From: Gaiella sp.
GTDB taxonomy: Bacteria; Actinomycetota; Thermoleophilia; Gaiellales; Gaiellaceae
Length of the DNA stretch: 64,000 nt
NCBI GenBank assembly: GCA_027493885.1
Contig: JAOSJZ010000001.1
Location: forward strand, 496,001 to 560,000
Direction: 5' to 3'
The position numbers and the translations under genes are program-made. Each line of letters begins with the position of its first letter. The stretch's first letter is position 1. Below, in pieces: positions 28,203-36,576 of this stretch. Below the pieces are notes generated by a model, which was given only the letters and a program-made list of their open reading frames with translations, did not search any database and had not been told where the DNA came from.

Positions 28203-28685
28203 TCAGCCGGCGAGCCGCTCCACGCCGGCGGTGTCGGTCGCCTCCGCTTCGGGATCGGAACCCGCGTGGGTCTCCTCGGCGCCGTCCGTGACGACGTCGA
28301 GGGCGGCGCGGAGCATCACCCGGATCCGGTGCGTCTCGGCGAGCAGCCGCTCCTTCTCGGCGATCGCCTCGCGTACCAGCCGCCGGCCCTCCGCGCCCGC
28401 CTCCTGGACGATGACGTCGGCCTCACGACGTGCCTGCTCCTTCATGTCCTGCGCCGCCCGCTCGGCCGAGACGAGCGTCGACCGGAGAAGCGTCTCGAGC
28501 TCGACGTGCCGCGCGATCTCGCTCTCGAGGACGTGCACGCGCTCGCCGAGCTCCGCCCGCTCGCGCCAGACCGCCTCGAAGCTGTCGGCCACCTCCTCGA
28601 TCGCTCTCTCGACGCTCGAGCGCCGGTAGCCGAGCAGGCCGCGCCGGAGCTCGAGGTGGCGGACTTCCACCGGTGTCAGGGGCAT
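28203..28685 (-). CDS. DivIVA-domain coiled-coil protein
   Basis: 160 aa. The N-terminal DivIVA segment (LTPVEVRHLELRRGLLGYRRSSVERAI) is followed by a long coiled coil to about residue 130 and an acidic tail. DivIVA-type proteins mark curved membrane at poles and septa. The protein is short, so it may be a SepIVA or divergent paralogue rather than the main polar DivIVA. A good AAGGAGG ribosome site precedes the ATG. Neighbours YggT and SepF support a division role. Confidence 0.86.
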   Translation of the reverse strand: MPLTPVEVRHLELRRGLLGYRRSSVERAIEEVADSFEAVWRERAELGERVHVLESEIARHVELETLLRSTLVSAERAAQDMKEQARREADVIVQEAGAEGRRLVREAIAEKERLLAETHRIRVMLRAALDVVTDGAEETHAGSDPEAEATDTAGVERLAG

Positions 28686-28701
28686 CGTGTTCCCTCCTTG
28701 C

Positions 28702-29016
28702 TCACAGGACTCGGCCGATCAGCGCGTTGACGAGCATCCCCAGCAGGTACAGCGCGAACACCGCGGCGATCGGAGACAGATCGAGCGGCCCGAGCGGCGG
28801 GATCACGCGCCGGAAGATGCGCAGGTACGGCTCGCACACGTCGTAGAGGAACTGCCGCACCCGCTCGAGCGTCGGCGAGCCTCCCCCGGGGATCCACGAC
28901 GTGATGATGTACGCGAAGATCAGGAGGACGTAGACCCCGACGAAGACGGACACGAACCGCTGCGCCGACGTGCCCACGTCGGCAAGCAGCAAGGAGCTGG
29001 CGCCCGCATCGCCCAT
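28702..29016 (-). CDS. YggT-family membrane protein
   Basis: 104 aa with two membrane segments (about 20-42 and 78-100) and the YggT pattern SWIPGGG ... PYLRIFRRVIPPLGPLDLSP. The family is found beside sepF and divIVA in many Gram-positive bacteria and has a proposed role in division or ion homeostasis. Located between DivIVA and SepF on the same strand. Confidence 0.9.
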   Translation of the reverse strand: MGDAGASSLLLADVGTSAQRFVSVFVGVYVLLIFAYIITSWIPGGGSPTLERVRQFLYDVCEPYLRIFRRVIPPLGPLDLSPIAAVFALYLLGMLVNALIGRVL

Positions 29017-29076
29017 GGCGACGGATTCTGACTGAGGCGGGTACTTCCTCCGCGAGAGGCTCCGCCGGTCGCCCGG

Positions 29077-29640
29077 CTACGCCTGGTTGAAGAACCCGCC
29101 GGCGGGGTCGAGCGCACGAGCGCGCTCCTCCGCCGAGACCTCGACGTTTCGCGGTGTCAGCAGGAACACCTTGTCGGCGACCCGCTGCATGCTGCCGTCG
29201 AGGGCGTACGTGAGCCCGCTCGCGAAGTCGATCAGGCGCTTCGACAGCTCGGTGTCCGCCGACTGGAGGTTGAGGATCACCGGGACCGAGTCCTTGAACC
29301 GGTCGGCGATCTGCTGCGCGTCGTTGAAGCTTCGCGGCAGGACGAGGTGGACGCGGACCTGCGACGGGGCGTTGTCGACGCCGCGCAGCCGCGCGCGCCG
29401 CGAGGACGAGCCCGAGGCCTTCGCGGGAACGACGTCCGACTCCGGCTCGGAGACGCTGTCGGGCTCGCTCCACGCGTCGGGCTCACGCCTGCGTGGCAGC
29501 CGGCGGACGTTCGCCCGCTCGCGGCGGCGGTAGTCGCGCTCGAGCTCGTCGTTGGTGGTCGTCAGCTCGTCGTCCCACTCCTCGTCCTCGGCGATGCCGA
29601 AGTACACGAGTGTCCTGTTCCAGACGTCGCCGAGGCCCAT
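29077..29640 (-). CDS. sepF: cell division protein SepF
   Basis: Anchors and bundles FtsZ at the membrane. 187 aa. N-terminal amphipathic segment MGLGDVWNRTLVYFG, a charged variable linker, and the C-terminal SepF domain (about 95-175) with LPRSFNDAQQIADRF, VILNLQSAD and RLIDFASGLTYALDG. Followed by YggT and DivIVA. ftsZ is not in the window. A TACGAT sequence at 29651-29656 lies ten bases before the ATG. Confidence 0.95.
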   Translation of the reverse strand: MGLGDVWNRTLVYFGIAEDEEWDDELTTTNDELERDYRRRERANVRRLPRRREPDAWSEPDSVSEPESDVVPAKASGSSSRRARLRGVDNAPSQVRVHLVLPRSFNDAQQIADRFKDSVPVILNLQSADTELSKRLIDFASGLTYALDGSMQRVADKVFLLTPRNVEVSAEERARALDPAGGFFNQA

Positions 29641-29774
29641 GTCAGGCGGGATCGTAGCCCCTCGTGACGACGGCGTCCCGGGCGCCGAGTAGACCGATGC
29701 CCCTGTCGAGTCGACACGAGCTCACATCGCCGCGGTGCGTGTAACAGGGCAACAGAAGGCTCGGATACCCGCGC

Positions 29775-30374
29775 TCAGCGGAAGAGCGTCGAGCCGACGC
29801 GGATCAACGTCGCGCCTTCCTGCACGGCGACCTGCCAGTCCTGCGATGTGCCCATCGACAGCTCGTGGAGGCCGTGCTCGGCCGCGAGCCCGGCGAGCCT
29901 GCGGAAGAAGGGCCGCGACTGCTCGGGATCGTCCGCGAGCGGCGGCATCGTCATCAGTCCACGGATCCCGGGAAACGCCGCGAGCCAGCGGCCGATCTCG
30001 TCCGGTGGAACTCCCGCCTTCGACGCCTCGCCCGAGAGGTTGACCTCCAGCAGGGCCGGGATGGCCAACCGCCGCGCCACCGACTCCGAGGCCAGGGAGT
30101 GGACCAGCTCGCAGATCGGGTTCACGAAGCGGACCTTGTTCGACTGGAGATGACCGATGAAGTGCCACCGGAACACGTCTCCATAGGCCGCGTGCTTCGC
30201 GACCAGGTCCTGCGCGCGGTTCTCCCCCACGACCTCGACGCCGGCGTCCGCAAGCGCACGGAGCTCTTCGAGCGGGACGTACTTCGTCGCTGCGACCACG
30301 GTCACGTCCGGTCCTGCCTCGTCGCGGACGCGCCGGTAGCGCTCGCGGATCTTCGCCGAGCTCAACGACGCCAC
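29775..30374 (-). CDS. PLP homeostasis protein (YggS/PLPBP family)
   Basis: PLP-binding fold-type III protein with a role in vitamin B6 and amino-acid balance. 199 aa, shorter than the usual 220-235. The PLP lysine is in VVAATKYVP; VGENRAQDL, WHFIGHLQSNKV, LEVNLSGEASKAG and MGTSQDW are conserved. About ten residues are missing between the LVHSL helix and LLEVN. The GTG at 30374 overlaps the cca stop by 13 bases. Confidence 0.92.
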   Translation of the reverse strand: MASLSSAKIRERYRRVRDEAGPDVTVVAATKYVPLEELRALADAGVEVVGENRAQDLVAKHAAYGDVFRWHFIGHLQSNKVRFVNPICELVHSLASESVARRLAIPALLEVNLSGEASKAGVPPDEIGRWLAAFPGIRGLMTMPPLADDPEQSRPFFRRLAGLAAEHGLHELSMGTSQDWQVAVQEGATLIRVGSTLFR

Positions 30375-31726
30375 CGCTCTGCCTCCGCGAGCAGCAGGTC
30401 GGGATGGTTGGCGGCGGGATCGTCGATCACGCGGTCGAGCAGCCGGGCGAGGGCGGCACCGAGCGAAGGCCCCTCCTGAAATCCGACCGCGAGCAGGTCG
30501 TTCCCGTCGACCGCGAGGTCGGCGAGGCGGTACGGGCTGTCGCGCTCCTGCTCGAGAAGGCGCTCGAGCAGCGCGAGGTTCTCGTGCTCCCACTCCTCGA
30601 CGTGCTTGACGGCGAGGTCGGCGCGCTTGTGCAGCACGAGTCGCCGGGCCCGGTCGATGCCGTGCGAGGCGAGGAACCGTCGCGCGAAGAGCTCGTCGAT
30701 CGGGCCGTCGAGACGGAACGCGTGGCCCGCGACGAGACGGCACACCTCTTCCCGGACGACGTTCGGGTAGCGCAGGCGTCGGAGCACGGCGCGCGCGACG
30801 TTCGCGGCGACCTGCGCGTGGTCGGCGCCGGAGCGGTCCCCCTCGGGCTTGCCGAGGTCGTGGAGCAGCGCGCAGAGCCGGACCACGAGCGGGGAGCCGA
30901 GCTCGGCCGTCTGCTGGACGACGGCGAACAGGTGCTCCTCGAGCGGGCCCGGCTGCCGCGGCGAGCCGACGTCGTAGCCGACGACGGGCGTGTACTCGGG
31001 CAGGAACTCGACGAGAACACCGGTGTCGCGGGCGAGGCGGAGCGCATCGGCCGGCCGTGAGCCGAGCAGAAGCTTCGACAGCTCACCCATGCCGTCGGCC
31101 TCGAGCCCGCCGCCGATCCGCTCACCCGACACATGGCGCAGCCCTGCCGCCTCGGCCCGCATCTGCGCCACGGTGTCCTCGGTCACAGCAAACGAGAGCT
31201 GGGAGAGGAGCCGGAGCCCGCGCAGAATGCGCAGCGGGTCCTCACGGAAGCTGTCCTCGCTGACCGTGTGCAGCTCCCGCCGCTCGAGGTGGGCGCGCCC
31301 GCCGAAGGGGTCGACCAGCTCGCCCGTCGCGAGCCTGCGGGCCATCGCGTTCACGGTGAAGTCGCGCCGCGCCATGTCGTCGACGATCGACACCGAGGGG
31401 TCGGCGACGATCTCGAAGTCGCGGTGGCCCGGCCCGACGCTCCGCTCCTTCCGCGGTGGCGTGAGCTCGATCCCCGCCGGCACGAGCGATCGAATTGCCG
31501 GGTCGCGCGGAAAGAGTCGCACGCCGACGAGCTGGCCGTGCACCTCCATGTCCTCCACGCGCCCGTGCGGCTCGAGCGCGGCTCGGAGACCCGCGTGGTC
31601 GACGCCCGGGACGAGGAAGTCCTCGTCGGCGTGCTCGATCCCGAGGAGCTCGTCGCGTACCGCGCCGCCGACGACGTACGCGTCGAGGCCGAGGGAGCGG
31701 ACGTAGCGGCGGATCTCGGTCGGCAC
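30362..31726 (-). CDS. cca: CCA tRNA nucleotidyltransferase (HD-domain type)
   Basis: Adds or repairs the tRNA 3' CCA end. 454 aa. N-terminal nucleotidyltransferase with GGAVRD (20-25) and metal aspartates D34 and D36, the RRDFTVNAMA motif, the EDPLRILR motif and a C-terminal HD domain (LLHDLGKPEGD). GTG start. Neither tRNA in this window encodes CCA, so this activity would be required for both. Confidence 0.92.
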   Translation of the reverse strand: MPTEIRRYVRSLGLDAYVVGGAVRDELLGIEHADEDFLVPGVDHAGLRAALEPHGRVEDMEVHGQLVGVRLFPRDPAIRSLVPAGIELTPPRKERSVGPGHRDFEIVADPSVSIVDDMARRDFTVNAMARRLATGELVDPFGGRAHLERRELHTVSEDSFREDPLRILRGLRLLSQLSFAVTEDTVAQMRAEAAGLRHVSGERIGGGLEADGMGELSKLLLGSRPADALRLARDTGVLVEFLPEYTPVVGYDVGSPRQPGPLEEHLFAVVQQTAELGSPLVVRLCALLHDLGKPEGDRSGADHAQVAANVARAVLRRLRYPNVVREEVCRLVAGHAFRLDGPIDELFARRFLASHGIDRARRLVLHKRADLAVKHVEEWEHENLALLERLLEQERDSPYRLADLAVDGNDLLAVGFQEGPSLGAALARLLDRVIDDPAANHPDLLLAEAERWRR

Positions 31727-31754
31727 GGTTGGATGGCGTTGCGCCGGGGGTGGC

Positions 31755-32138
31755 TCAGAGGTGCGCGACAGCCTCGATCTCGACGCGGGCCCCGGACGGG
31801 AGCCCCGCGACCTGGAACGTCGACCGCGCCGGCGGGCGATCGCCGACGCGTGCGGCGTACACCTCGTTCATCGCCTGGAAGTCGGCGAGGTCGAGCAGGA
31901 ACACGCTCGTCTTGACGAGCCTGTCCATCGAGCTCCCGGCGGCGGCGAGGATCGCCTCGAGGTTCGACAGCGCCTGCCCGGTCTGCGCGGCGACGTCTCC
32001 CTCGATGGCCGTGTCGCCGGGCTTCAGCCCGAGCTGGCCCGCGACGAAGACGAGGTCTCCCGCGACGATCGCCTGGTTGTACGGCGCGCCCTGGAACGGC
32101 GCCGGGGCGGCCTCGGTGCGGATCACGCGCTTGTCCAT
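31755..32138 (-). CDS. ridA: RidA-family enamine/imine deaminase
   Basis: Hydrolyses reactive 2-aminoacrylate-type intermediates from PLP enzymes. 127 aa, full length. The conserved arginine is in PARSTFQVAGLP; GDLVFVAGQLG and the VKTSVFLLDLADFQAMNEVY segment are typical. A strong GGGAGGAG ribosome site precedes the ATG. It sits in the murA-hisB-like-ridA-cca-yggS run. Confidence 0.93.
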   Translation of the reverse strand: MDKRVIRTEAAPAPFQGAPYNQAIVAGDLVFVAGQLGLKPGDTAIEGDVAAQTGQALSNLEAILAAAGSSMDRLVKTSVFLLDLADFQAMNEVYAARVGDRPPARSTFQVAGLPSGARVEIEAVAHL

Positions 32139-32153
32139 GCTCTCTCCTCCCTG

Positions 32154-32633
32154 TCAGTGGTCGGCGCGACTTGCGCGCGCGAGCGCAACGCCGAGCGCCT
32201 TGAAGATCGCCGCGAGCGCGTGGTCCGTGTCCTCGCCCTCCATCAGGCGAACGTGAATCGTCAACCCCGCCTCGTCGGCGAGCCTGCCGAGAAACCGCGC
32301 GGCAAGGTCGGTCCCGAGCCCCCCGGCGCCGGTGAGATCGGCGTTCGAGGCGACGAGCGGACGCTCCGAGCGCTCGACGACGACCATCGCGAGCGCCTCG
32401 TCGGCGGGGATCGTCGCCTCGCCGTGCGCGCCCTGTGACAGGCGTGGGGCGATCGCGCGACCGAGCGCGGTGCCGGCCGCGTCGACCTCCGCCTCGGGGT
32501 CGTCCGGGTCGATCTCGAGCGCGAGGTCGAACCGCGCGGCCCGTGCGAGCTCGGCGAGCAGGTGGTCGAGGACGGGGACGCCCGTCGCGACGTTCACCGT
32601 GCCGCCTCCCTCGCTGATCCGGGCGCCGCTCAC
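32154..32633 (-). CDS. HisB-like (imidazoleglycerol-phosphate dehydratase fold) protein lacking metal ligands
   Basis: 159 aa. The order of segments follows IGPD/His[15 protein letters not shown], then an Asp/Ala-rich region, [20 protein letters not shown], and [20 protein letters not shown]. The two HHTxE-type manganese motifs are absent; the first reads [12 protein letters not shown] and the second DHALAA. Dehydratase activity is therefore unlikely. The GTG overlaps the murA stop by four bases (GTGA). Function unknown; a structural or regulatory role linked to murA is inference from coupling. Confidence 0.75.
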   Translation of the reverse strand: MSGARISEGGGTVNVATGVPVLDHLLAELARAARFDLALEIDPDDPEAEVDAAGTALGRAIAPRLSQGAHGEATIPADEALAMVVVERSERPLVASNADLTGAGGLGTDLAARFLGRLADEAGLTIHVRLMEGEDTDHALAAIFKALGVALARASRADH

Positions 32634-33910
32634 AGCTCCGTCCGCGCGATCGACGCCCCGAGCTCGCGCAGGCGCTCGTCGATCCGCTCGTAGCCGCGGT
32701 CGATCTGGCCGATGTTGCCGATGCTCGACTCGCCCTCCGCACAGAGCGCAGCGATCACCATCGCCATGCCGGCGCGGATGTCCGGGCTCTCGAGCCGCTG
32801 CCCGTACAGCTGCGCCGGCCCGGTGACGACGACGCGGTGCGGGTCGCAGAGGATGATGCGCGCCCCCATCGAGACGAGCTTGTCGACGAAGAAGAGGCGG
32901 CTCTCGAACATCTTCTCGAAGACGAGCACCGTGCCGCGCGCCTGGGTCGCCGCCACGACGGCGATCGAGGTCAGGTCGGCCGGGAAGGCGGGCCAGATGC
33001 CGCTCTCGATCTTCGGGATCTGGTCGCCGAGGTCGTCGACGATGTGGAGCTCCTGCCCCGGCGGGACGCGGACCGACGTCTCCCCCACCTCGAGCGCAAT
33101 CCCGAGCTTGCGGAAGGCCGGCACGATCGAGATCAGGTCGTCGGGCTCGACGTCGTCGATCGTCACGTCCCCACCCGTCAGCGCGGCGAGCGCCGCGAAG
33201 CTCGCGACCTCGACGTGCTCCGAGCGGATCCTGTGCGATCCTCCTCCGAGCTCGTCGACGCCGGTGATCCGGAGGATGTTCGAGCCGATCCCCTCGATCC
33301 GGGCGCCGAGGGAGACGAGGAAGTGGCAGAGATCCTGGATGTGAGGCTCGCACGCGGCGTGGCCGACGATCGTCTCGCCCTGCGCCAGCACGGCGGCCAT
33401 CACGGCGTTCTCGGTCGCCATCACCGATGCCTCGTCGAGGAACATTCGCTTGCCACGAAGACCGCTCGTACGGAGGTCGTAGGCGCCGTTCAGCTCGACT
33501 TCGACGCCGAGCTCCATGAACGCGTGGAGGTGCGTGTCGAGGCGACGCCGGCCGATCACGTCGCCGCCGGGAGGTGGAACGGTCGCGCGCCCGAAGCGGG
33601 CGAGAAGTGGCCCCGCGAGGAGGAACGAGGCGCGGATCTCGCGACCGAGGGCCGGGTCGAGCGCGGTCTTCGAGACCGTCGCCGGGTCGACGCCGACCTC
33701 GTTCGGGCCGGTCCACTCGGCGGTCGCCCCGAGGTCGGCGAGGATCTCGACCATCGTCTCGACGTCCCGGATCCGCGGGACGTTCGAGAGCGTGACGGGC
33801 CGGGTTGCAAGGACGGTCGCGGCGAGGATCGGCAGCGCGCCGTTCTTGTTGCCTGCTGCGCGAACGGTCCCCGACAGCGGACGTCCGCCTTCGATCACGA
33901 ACGACTGCAT
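32630..33910 (-). CDS. murA: UDP-N-acetylglucosamine 1-carboxyvinyltransferase
   Basis: First committed step of peptidoglycan synthesis: transfers enolpyruvate from PEP to UDP-GlcNAc. 426 aa, full length. KNGALPIL near residues 22-29 is the UDP-GlcNAc site. The loop residue equal to E. coli Cys115 is Asp117 ([11 protein letters not shown]), as in Mycobacterium tuberculosis MurA, which is naturally fosfomycin-insensitive. Its ATG is 26 bp from the divergent HD gene. Confidence 0.96.
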   Translation of the reverse strand: MQSFVIEGGRPLSGTVRAAGNKNGALPILAATVLATRPVTLSNVPRIRDVETMVEILADLGATAEWTGPNEVGVDPATVSKTALDPALGREIRASFLLAGPLLARFGRATVPPPGGDVIGRRRLDTHLHAFMELGVEVELNGAYDLRTSGLRGKRMFLDEASVMATENAVMAAVLAQGETIVGHAACEPHIQDLCHFLVSLGARIEGIGSNILRITGVDELGGGSHRIRSEHVEVASFAALAALTGGDVTIDDVEPDDLISIVPAFRKLGIALEVGETSVRVPPGQELHIVDDLGDQIPKIESGIWPAFPADLTSIAVVAATQARGTVLVFEKMFESRLFFVDKLVSMGARIILCDPHRVVVTGPAQLYGQRLESPDIRAGMAMVIAALCAEGESSIGNIGQIDRGYERIDERLRELGASIARTEL

Positions 33911-33922
33911 GGCGGGGCGGTA

Positions 33923-33931
33923 TCGTACCCT
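33923..33931. promoter_or_regulatory. overlapping divergent -10 boxes, murA / HD protein
   Basis: TACCCT (33926-33931) lies five bases before the GTG at 33937. On the other strand TACGAT (33928-33923) lies upstream of the murA ATG. The boxes overlap within a GGTATCGTACC near-palindrome. Confidence 0.45.
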
Positions 33932-33936
33932 GCCTC

Positions 33937-34512
33937 GTGGAGGTCACCCGCGACAGGGCCTGGGCGACGCTGACTCGCTACACGGAGAGCGAGTCCCTGC
34001 TGCGGCACGCGCTCGCGGTCGAGGCCTCGGTGCGGGGCTACGCGCGCCGCTTCGGCGAGGACGAGGAGCTCTGGAGCTGCGTCGCCCTGCTGCACGACTT
34101 CGACTACGAGATCCACCCGACGCTCGACAAGCACCCCCAGGACGGCGCCCCGATCCTTCGCGGGGAGGGCTACCCCGAGCTCGTCATCCGTGCGGTGCTC
34201 TCTCACGCCGAGCACCTCGCGCTTCCCCGTGCGACGCTGCTCGAGAAGACGCTCTTCGCCTGCGACGAGCTCTCCGGCTTCGTCCACGCGTGCGGGCTCG
34301 TGCGCCCAACCGGGCTCGAGGGGCTCGAGCCCAAGTCGGTTCGCAAGAAGCTGAAGCAGCCGTCCTTCGCCGCCGGCGTCCATCGCGACGAGGTCTACGC
34401 CGGCGCCGAGCTCCTCGGCCTCGAGCTCGACGAGCACATCGCGAACGTGATCGAGGCGCTGCAGCCCATCGCCGCCGAGCTCGGCCTGCGCACCGCCGCC
34501 GACGCCGCCTGA
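33937..34512 (+). CDS. HD-domain phosphohydrolase-like protein
   Basis: 191 aa. Motifs [13 protein letters not shown], the HD pair in LLHDFDYE and a later AVLSHAEH give the metal-binding set of the HD superfamily. Similar stand-alone HD proteins are annotated as hydrolases of unknown nucleotide substrates. The GTG at 33937 follows a -10 box at leaderless spacing. Confidence 0.87.
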   Translation: MEVTRDRAWATLTRYTESESLLRHALAVEASVRGYARRFGEDEELWSCVALLHDFDYEIHPTLDKHPQDGAPILRGEGYPELVIRAVLSHAEHLALPRATLLEKTLFACDELSGFVHACGLVRPTGLEGLEPKSVRKKLKQPSFAAGVHRDEVYAGAELLGLELDEHIANVIEALQPIAAELGLRTAADAA

Positions 34513-34522
34513 GCGGCGGACG

Positions 34523-34648
34523 TCAGTCGCCGGCGGCGACCACCGGGATGTCGTACGCAGCGGCGATCGCCCGCCGGGCGCCACGGGACAGGTCGCGTGA
34601 GCCTTCCAGCTGCTAGAGCACGACGTGCATATCGAGCAGGAGCCTCAC
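34523..34648 (-). pseudogene. VapC-like PIN toxin remnant
   Basis: Starts GTG with RLLLDMHVVL, the usual PIN-toxin beginning with its first catalytic Asp, then meets TAG at 34613-34615 where the family normally has Trp. The frame continues QLEGSRDLSRGARRAIAAA and stops at 34523-34525. The rest of the PIN domain is missing. Its start overlaps the antitoxin remnant stop as in intact vapBC operons. Confidence 0.6.
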
Positions 34649-34746
34649 CCGTCGAGCGTCTCGTCGAGCTCGTCGTCGCTCAGCTCGAAGTCGGCGCCGA
34701 TCGAGATCCGTCCAGCGAGGGCTCCCGGAGCGGCGAGAAACCTCGC
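34645..34746 (-). pseudogene. Phd/VapB-like antitoxin remnant (C-terminal part)
   Basis: Thirty-three codons ending GADFELSDDELDETLDG, the acidic tail typical of antitoxins paired with PIN toxins. A stop lies just upstream in frame, and no DNA-binding N-terminal part remains. It ends with a TGA that overlaps the toxin remnant GTG. Confidence 0.55.
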
Positions 34747-34752
34747 TCCCAA

Positions 34753-35817
34753 TCAGCTGTCCAGAGCGGCCACGAGCCGGTCGAGGTCGCCGTCGCTCGT
34801 CCACCAGCCGCACGAGACGCGGACGAGCCCGCGCCCGGGCAGCTCGCGCACGTAGACACCCGCCTCGTGAAGACGTGCGACGACGTCGGCGGGCGCGTCG
34901 CCCGCAGGACGAAAGCTGACGAGCGTCGAGCGGACGGCGGGCGTGACGACGTCGACGCGCCGGCTGAGCAGCTCGCGACAGCGCTCCGCGGCGTCCCACG
35001 CCCTCCCGAACCACCAGTCGGGCCGCAGCGCGAGCGCCGCGAGCATGCCGCGGAGCGTTCCCTGTGACCACCAGCCGGGCTCGAGCCGCCGCGCCCCCGG
35101 CTGGGGCTCGAACGCGCCGTCCGGGTCGTGGCTCAGCTGCGCGAAGTAGCTCGGAGACGTCACGGCCAGCCGCTCGGGGTCGCGCACGACGAGGGCGCCC
35201 GTCGCGTCGGGGCCGCAGAGCCACTTCTGGCCGGAGATCGTGAGGAAGTCGACGCCCTCGGCCGCAGTCGGGATCGCCCCGACGGACTGTGCGCCGTCGG
35301 CGAGCACCGGCACGCCGCTCTGCGCCCGCAACTCGGCCAGCGGAAGGACCGCGCCCGTCGTCCAGAGCACGGGTGAGGACGCGATCAGCCGTGTCCGGGG
35401 AGTGACCGCGGCAAGCATCGCGTCGGGATCGGGCGGCACGACGACGACGGCCGCCCGGGTCGCCGCGAGCGGGCCGAGCAGGCCGAAGTGCTCGTCGGTC
35501 GTCGTCACGACCTCGTCACCCGGCTCGAGGCCGAGGCCGCGGAGCACGATCGCGCACCCGTCGGTGGTCGACCCGGTCAGCGCAACCTGCTCGGGCTCGG
35601 CCCCGACGAGCGACGCGAACCCGCTGCGCGCCTCGTCGCGGAGCGACAGGGTCTCCTCGAAGTAGGGAAGCCCGCCGCGACCGAGTGCGACGTCCCGTTC
35701 GGTCGCCGCCACGAGGGCGTCGCCCACCGGCCGCGGAAGCGGGCCGAATGTCCCCGCGTTCAGGTACGCCACCTTCCCGAGCACCGGGAAGAGGGCGCGT
35801 GCCTCCTCGAACGTCAC
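34753..35817 (-). CDS. class V aminotransferase (PLP-dependent)
   Basis: 354 aa. The PLP lysine is in ISGQKWLCGPDATGAL, the preceding VPVLADGAQSVGAIP carries the pyridine-nitrogen Asp, and LTGSTTDG is the phosphate site. It resembles the cysteine desulfurase / isopenicillin-N-epimerase branch; the substrate is unknown. The GTG at 35817 overlaps the upstream endonuclease-like gene by four bases (GTGA). Confidence 0.87.
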   Translation of the reverse strand: MTFEEARALFPVLGKVAYLNAGTFGPLPRPVGDALVAATERDVALGRGGLPYFEETLSLRDEARSGFASLVGAEPEQVALTGSTTDGCAIVLRGLGLEPGDEVVTTTDEHFGLLGPLAATRAAVVVVPPDPDAMLAAVTPRTRLIASSPVLWTTGAVLPLAELRAQSGVPVLADGAQSVGAIPTAAEGVDFLTISGQKWLCGPDATGALVVRDPERLAVTSPSYFAQLSHDPDGAFEPQPGARRLEPGWWSQGTLRGMLAALALRPDWWFGRAWDAAERCRELLSRRVDVVTPAVRSTLVSFRPAGDAPADVVARLHEAGVYVRELPGRGLVRVSCGWWTSDGDLDRLVAALDS

Positions 35818-36530
35818 GACGGCGTTGTCTCGACGCGTGCCTCGACGACGGGATGGTCCGAAAGCACGACGCCATTCTGCCGACGTCGCTCGCGGGGCCA
35901 CGACGTGATCGACGCGACCCGCGCGCCGCGGGCGAGGACGTGGTCGATGCCGTCGCGCGGCGCGGAGTAGCCGGCGAGCCGCGGCTCGGCGACGTTGAAG
36001 TCTCCGGCCAGCACCACCGCGTCGCCGGGAGCCGCCACGCGCTCCACGAAGGCGGCCGCCCGCGCCGCCTCCGCACGAGGTACGTCCGGGTGCACGCGGT
36101 CGTTCGAGGCGTGGAGGTTCCCGATCGTGACGCCCGCAGCGCCGGCGATCCGGACGGCGTGGACGAGCCGACGCTCACGGCCGTGCCTCGAGATCCGCTC
36201 GTGGCCGAGATCCGTCGTTGCGTGGCGCGGCGCCACGAGGATCGCGTTCGCCTGGCCGGCGAGGCCAGAGCGGAAGAATCCCTGATGCGCCAGCGTCAGC
36301 CACTTCGAGAGAGGTCCCGGCCAGAGCGGAGGGCGCGTGACGGCCTCGAACCGGCGCATGCCCGACCAGTCGTCGAGGCGGTGCAGCGCCCAGACGGGCA
36401 CCTCCTGGAGGCAGATGACGTCGGGGCCGTCGGAGGAGACGAGCTCGACCATCGCCCGCAGGTAGCCCGCACGCCGCGGCGGGTCGGCGTTGCCGTGGAA
36501 GAGATTCCAGGTGCGGAGGAGCAGCTCCAT
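35814..36530 (-). CDS. endonuclease/exonuclease/phosphatase family protein
   Basis: 238 aa of the EEP fold. Metal and catalytic motifs in order: TWNLFHG, CLQEV, GNLHAS, AGDFNV, DHVL and LSDHPVVEA. The fold covers DNA repair nucleases, phosphatases and lipid phosphodiesterases; the sequence does not decide between them. Coupled to the class V aminotransferase. Confidence 0.87.
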   Translation of the reverse strand: MELLLRTWNLFHGNADPPRRAGYLRAMVELVSSDGPDVICLQEVPVWALHRLDDWSGMRRFEAVTRPPLWPGPLSKWLTLAHQGFFRSGLAGQANAILVAPRHATTDLGHERISRHGRERRLVHAVRIAGAAGVTIGNLHASNDRVHPDVPRAEAARAAAFVERVAAPGDAVVLAGDFNVAEPRLAGYSAPRDGIDHVLARGARVASITSWPRERRRQNGVVLSDHPVVEARVETTPS

Positions 36531-36576
36531 CGGATCCGCCCGCCGAGGCTACGGGTACCGTCGGCGGCCTGCGCCG

